Shown here: one piece after another, positions 56,790-60,000 of the stretch
Layout of the letters: the number at the start of each line of letters is the position of its first letter
Position numbering within the stretch: the first letter of the stretch is position 1
Source: Owenia fusiformis
Taxonomy: Eukaryota > Annelida > Polychaeta > Sabellida > Oweniidae
Length of the DNA stretch: 60,000 nucleotides
Direction: 5' to 3'
Assembly: GCA_903813345.2 (NCBI GenBank)
Contig: CAIIXF020000001.1
Coordinates: 15,707,915-15,767,914 of the forward strand
Translations under genes and position numbers: made by a program
The notes under the pieces: generated by a model
The model's input: the letters and a program-made list of their open reading frames with translations, nothing else
Told to the model about the DNA's origin: nothing
The model's database searches: none

Positions 56790-57136
56790 TACATTTTATT
56801 TTATTTTAGGCAACTCTTTTAGCCACAAAATTGCAAAACAGCTGTTTCGAGTACTACCCCCCCCCCCCCACTCATACTGGATAGTTCTCATAACGTCATC
56901 TATTTTGTTTCGGACGTATTTGCAAGGAATAACGACTGACCACGAATTCATGTAAATAGGTGAGTTATGTCTGTCTGCAGACAGGTGAATGCAAAGGGGT
57001 GAACGACTGCAACGGGATAGACCCCAGAATGAATTTTGAACAGGCTCGAAGCACTTTCTTGTCTGGTGAAGCCAGAGACATAAAAAACGTATTTTATATG
57101 TCTCTGGGTGGAGCACTTTCCTGGCGTGTGGTATAC

Positions 57137-58951
57137 ACAGTGGCTGTACCAAATTAAGCATGACAGTTTACGCGCGGGGTGAGTTACACCAAGAGGGTGA
57201 TGATATTTGAGCAAACTGACTTCCCGATATTTTTATATGTAAATGTCTGTAACAACATCCTATAAGACAGTGAACGTGACAGTGATTTTCATAGTTTTCA
57301 AACATACACAAACACCGAACTAAGTAGACGGTATAACGTGCGGCAGGGTAAGGCAGAACACAAGCACTTTTAACCCATACCGTTTAAGTAACTTAAGTGA
57401 AGAATTAAATCGACGATTCTGTTGTCTTCTGAGCTATTTTTTCGCAAACCTGTACATTTTCTAAAACATATAATACTGATACACGTTTGTGAGAAAAGAT
57501 GTCGTGGGGATTCTGCCTACAAGGCGTGAATTTTGGTAACCAGCGTATTCGAGCGGATCGCAAGTGCACTCGGTCTATATATGGCCGCCAGAAAATGTTG
57601 TGCAAATTCGCATTCTACTGCACCTTCCCGTCAGAACATGCCCATGGAGTTCGTAGAAAAGCAACTACTTCCAATTCGTTCAATCCGTTCGTACACGTTT
57701 TGGTCTGTTCATCTTAACAACGAAGTAAGAACTATGATGTTTTCATCGTTTCGGAGAGATCTGGTATAGTTTCTAGATATTTTTACATGTAAATGGCTGT
57801 AGCAACATCCTTGAACTTGACGGTGAATTTCGTAGTTAAACCTACACAAACTTCCAGTGTAGTATACGGTATAAAGCGCGGTAACGGGTAAGGTACAACA
57901 CAAGGAATTTGAATTTGCCTCATACTGTATCTCAGGTAAATGTACCCGAGTTTGAGTTGGTTACCCCCCTATCACACCAAACTCGTTCTTACTCGTTCTT
58001 GCCAGTCCTACGAAAACGTCGTAAAACGGGCTCAATCTGGCTGTGGTCGGGAAATATGTCTGAAATAATTAGCTTCTTCGTTCTTAAACAGTCTTCAATA
58101 CGTCCATCTCGTTCGCAGTTCGTTCAGGTCGCATCACGACGGTGTGCAACGCCGTAGAACGCGTCCCTTAGTCTAGAAGGTCATCATGACCTGATAACAG
58201 AACGGTATGGTCGCAATCGAATTTTGAATCGATTCAAAATTCTAAAATCATATTCCCGTCTGAGAACGTTCATAAAGTTCGTAAATAGTCCTTAGAAAGT
58301 TGCAGCTACGTTCATTCCGTTCGCACACAGTTTAAAACCAGTTTTGAAGAACGCAGTGGCAACTTGTTTGGTGTGATAGCTATATTTTTGCTAACTCGTT
58401 CATAAGCAGTGTTAAATACGTTCTTAATCAGTTTAAACCCGTTTGCAATGAGTTCTACCTCGTTCTCAACACGTCCTCAGACAGTTCAACTCGTTGTTAA
58501 AACGTCCCTAGTAGGATTGAAGTACGACGGTTCCGTTCGTAGTACGTCCAGCTCGTCGTTAGTACGTTGTCACTCGTTCAAATTGTAGAACGTGACGACC
58601 ACGAGAACATTTTGAGCATTGTCTAAGTTCTAGAGGACCTACCCGTTCGAGCACGTTCGATGAAGTTTGTAAATAGATCCCAAACGGTTCTTAGTACGTC
58701 CAGTCCGTTCGTACACAGTTGAAGCCCGTTTTCGAGAACGTAGTGAGAACTAGTTTGGTGTGATAGTAGGGTTAACTATGAAATTCACGATCAAGTTCAC
58801 TGTCTAGGATGTTGTTACAGACATTTACATATACAAATATCTAGAAACAAGACTCAATCTTTCTGAAACGATGAAAACATATGTTTGCTCAAATTTCATC
58901 ACACTCGTGTTGTGCGTTAACTGTCACGTTTAATTTGGTACGGTCCCTGTG
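57137..58951. mobile_element. 1.8-kb composite fold-back element
   Basis: The outer arms 57137-57300 and 58775-58951 are inverted (CTGTACCAAATTAAGCATGA / inverse of GTTTAATTTGGTACGGTC, and TGTAAATGTCTGTAACAACA / inverse). A second direct copy of the inner part of the left arm lies at 57767-57902. A different element (57969-58766) occupies the centre. No coding potential seen. Confidence 0.65.
57969..58766. mobile_element. MITE-like element dense in CGTTC/ACGTCC words, duplicated right end
   Basis: The left end CTATCACACCAAACTCGTTC is inverted against GAACTAGTTTGGTGTGATAG at the right. An internal copy of the right end stops at 58379, and the 110 bases before each right end are related as direct repeats. 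The whole element is made of degenerate CGTTC, ACGTCC and AGTTC words and is far richer in CpG than its surroundings. Confidence 0.6.
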
Positions 58952-59687
58952 TTGATATATCCAAACGCGACAGTTCATCAATACTCATTTAGCTAACGAT
59001 AGTTTTCATTTATACGGATTTAATAGATGTCACTAGGAATTCTTTTCTGCGACGACCTCTAATATTGTATTTTGTAAGTTTGCATCTCCAATTACCGCCA
59101 TCTCATCTGGTCAAAAATACGATCCCAAAATCCATAGAAATTTTTGACCAGTTCAAATTGAAGAATTACTGATTCTAATTTTCACTTTTTCACCAAGCTA
59201 TTATTTTCTTTCATTGACGGCGAATGATAAAATAAATTGAAAATGAAATTATTCCAACTAAAGTACAGTATACAGCACGTTGTAATTGCAAAATCACACG
59301 TTACATTGATTGTAATTGCAAAATAATATTAAAATAACTCCCAATATACCATCATGCCTGTGGCGACATACCGATAAATACCTCGTAGCCTTTAATTAGG
59401 GACATAATCATTAAAATTACATACATGTCGTAATGTATGTCGATACATAGAAATAATTGAACTTTGCAATATACAATAAACTCATTTCACAATTAGGATC
59501 GGACCACGGTGTAGTACAATCGAGGAGATATACAAAAAGTTTTACGTACCTTTACAATAATCAGGTACAGGTATGAAATTGCTTTATAGGTTATCCACCA
59601 TCATTATCCGATAGATGGAATAACGTAGAACCATAACGGCGGCTCATGAATAATTCAATAGGATAATACTCGCTGCGCATTGGAGCA

Positions 59688-59697
59688 GATATATACC
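59688..59697 (+). promoter_or_regulatory. Possible TATA box for the LIM gene
   Basis: The sequence CAGATATATACC lies about 105 bases upstream of the LIM ATG, a plausible distance for a short 5'UTR. No other core element is clear. Confidence 0.25.
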
Positions 59698-59797
59698 AAA
59701 AGTTGGCATACATTCAGGTATATTGGATTTAATTTACACGACTGTGAATACACAGCTATATTGAACTGAGAGTAAAGGTAAACCATACACAGCCACG

Positions 59798-60000
59798 ATG
59801 TCGATGGCGGAGGATTTACAATCGACTCTTCAGGCTGAACGTGGCCGGACACGGCTCTCGAGTCTTTTCCATAATGGACCAAAAGACGCCTGTTACCGGT
59901 GTAAACAACAGGTCTACCAGGCAGAAAAGATAGGCCCGGTCAAAGGAGAGGTGTGGCATAAAACATGTTTCAAATGCTCGAACTGTGGACAGAATCTCAC
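59798..60000 (+). CDS. LIM-domain protein, first coding exon (3'-incomplete)
   Basis: The ATG at 59798, in context CCACG-ATG, opens a frame to the window end (67 codons). After about 32 residues comes the first half of a LIM zinc finger: CYRC (C-x2-C), spacing, WHKTC with the zinc-binding His and Cys, FKCSNCGQNL. The GPVKGEVWHK spacing is normal for LIM. LIM domains bind two zinc ions and act in protein-protein contacts, often at the actin cytoskeleton. An N-terminal single LIM start is seen in several families (LASP, CRIP, LIM-transglutaminase proteins), and I cannot choose among them. The rest lies beyond base 60000. Confidence 0.85.
   Translation, partial: MSMAEDLQSTLQAERGRTRLSSLFHNGPKDACYRCKQQVYQAEKIGPVKGEVWHKTCFKCSNCGQNL

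Overview
The window looks like AT-rich nuclear DNA of a marine invertebrate animal: genes are split into short exons by long introns with GT..AG borders, the protein families are metazoan (CYP4 cytochrome P450, PDZ/PH adaptor, LIM protein), and most of the rest is layered with small DNA transposons. I could not name the species; no phylum-specific gene is complete enough for that.

Layout, left to right. (1) 1-7090: eight exons of a CYP4-type P450 on the minus strand. It is complete from its membrane anchor to just past the K-helix; the haem-binding exons lie beyond base 1. Its introns hold a LINE 3' end, a 93-bp MITE, two Helitron-like elements, a 19-bp minisatellite, a TTAA-flanked MITE and a pogo-like MITE. 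(2) 7091-9990: intergenic region between divergent genes, with three MITEs. (3) 9991-24537: eleven coding exons on the plus strand, all joining in phase into a 788-residue protein with a disordered acidic/Ser-rich N-terminus, one PDZ domain and two PH domains. Its introns carry a 3.3-kb long-TIR element nested in a pogo-like MITE, and a MULE-like element with a perfect 9-bp target duplication. (4) 24538-37576: 3'UTR and repeat-rich DNA with a full-length Helitron-like element, a perfect 173-bp tandem duplication, a nest of small palindromes and a dead Tc1/mariner transposase. (5) 37577-40480: a 66/67-bp satellite array. (6) 40481-48076: mostly featureless AT-rich DNA plus two fold-back/Tc1-like elements. 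(7) 48077-50581, minus: a very acidic single-pass membrane protein with a long N-terminal segment. It has a strong splice donor right after the membrane segment, and phase-compatible candidate 3' exons at about 34.8, 32.0 and 30.9 kb. (8) 50582-59797: intergenic DNA with several Tc1/mariner-type miniature elements, a hairpin element with an 11-bp target duplication, a weak Ty3/gypsy remnant and a composite fold-back element. (9) 59798-60000: the first coding exon of a LIM-domain protein, running off the end.

The host genes show no shared pathway: a membrane oxidase, a membrane/phosphoinositide-binding scaffold, an acidic membrane protein and a LIM protein. The common theme is repeat biology. 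At least ten transposon families can be delimited here from their own termini and target duplications, and several show nesting, internal deletion or covarying ends.
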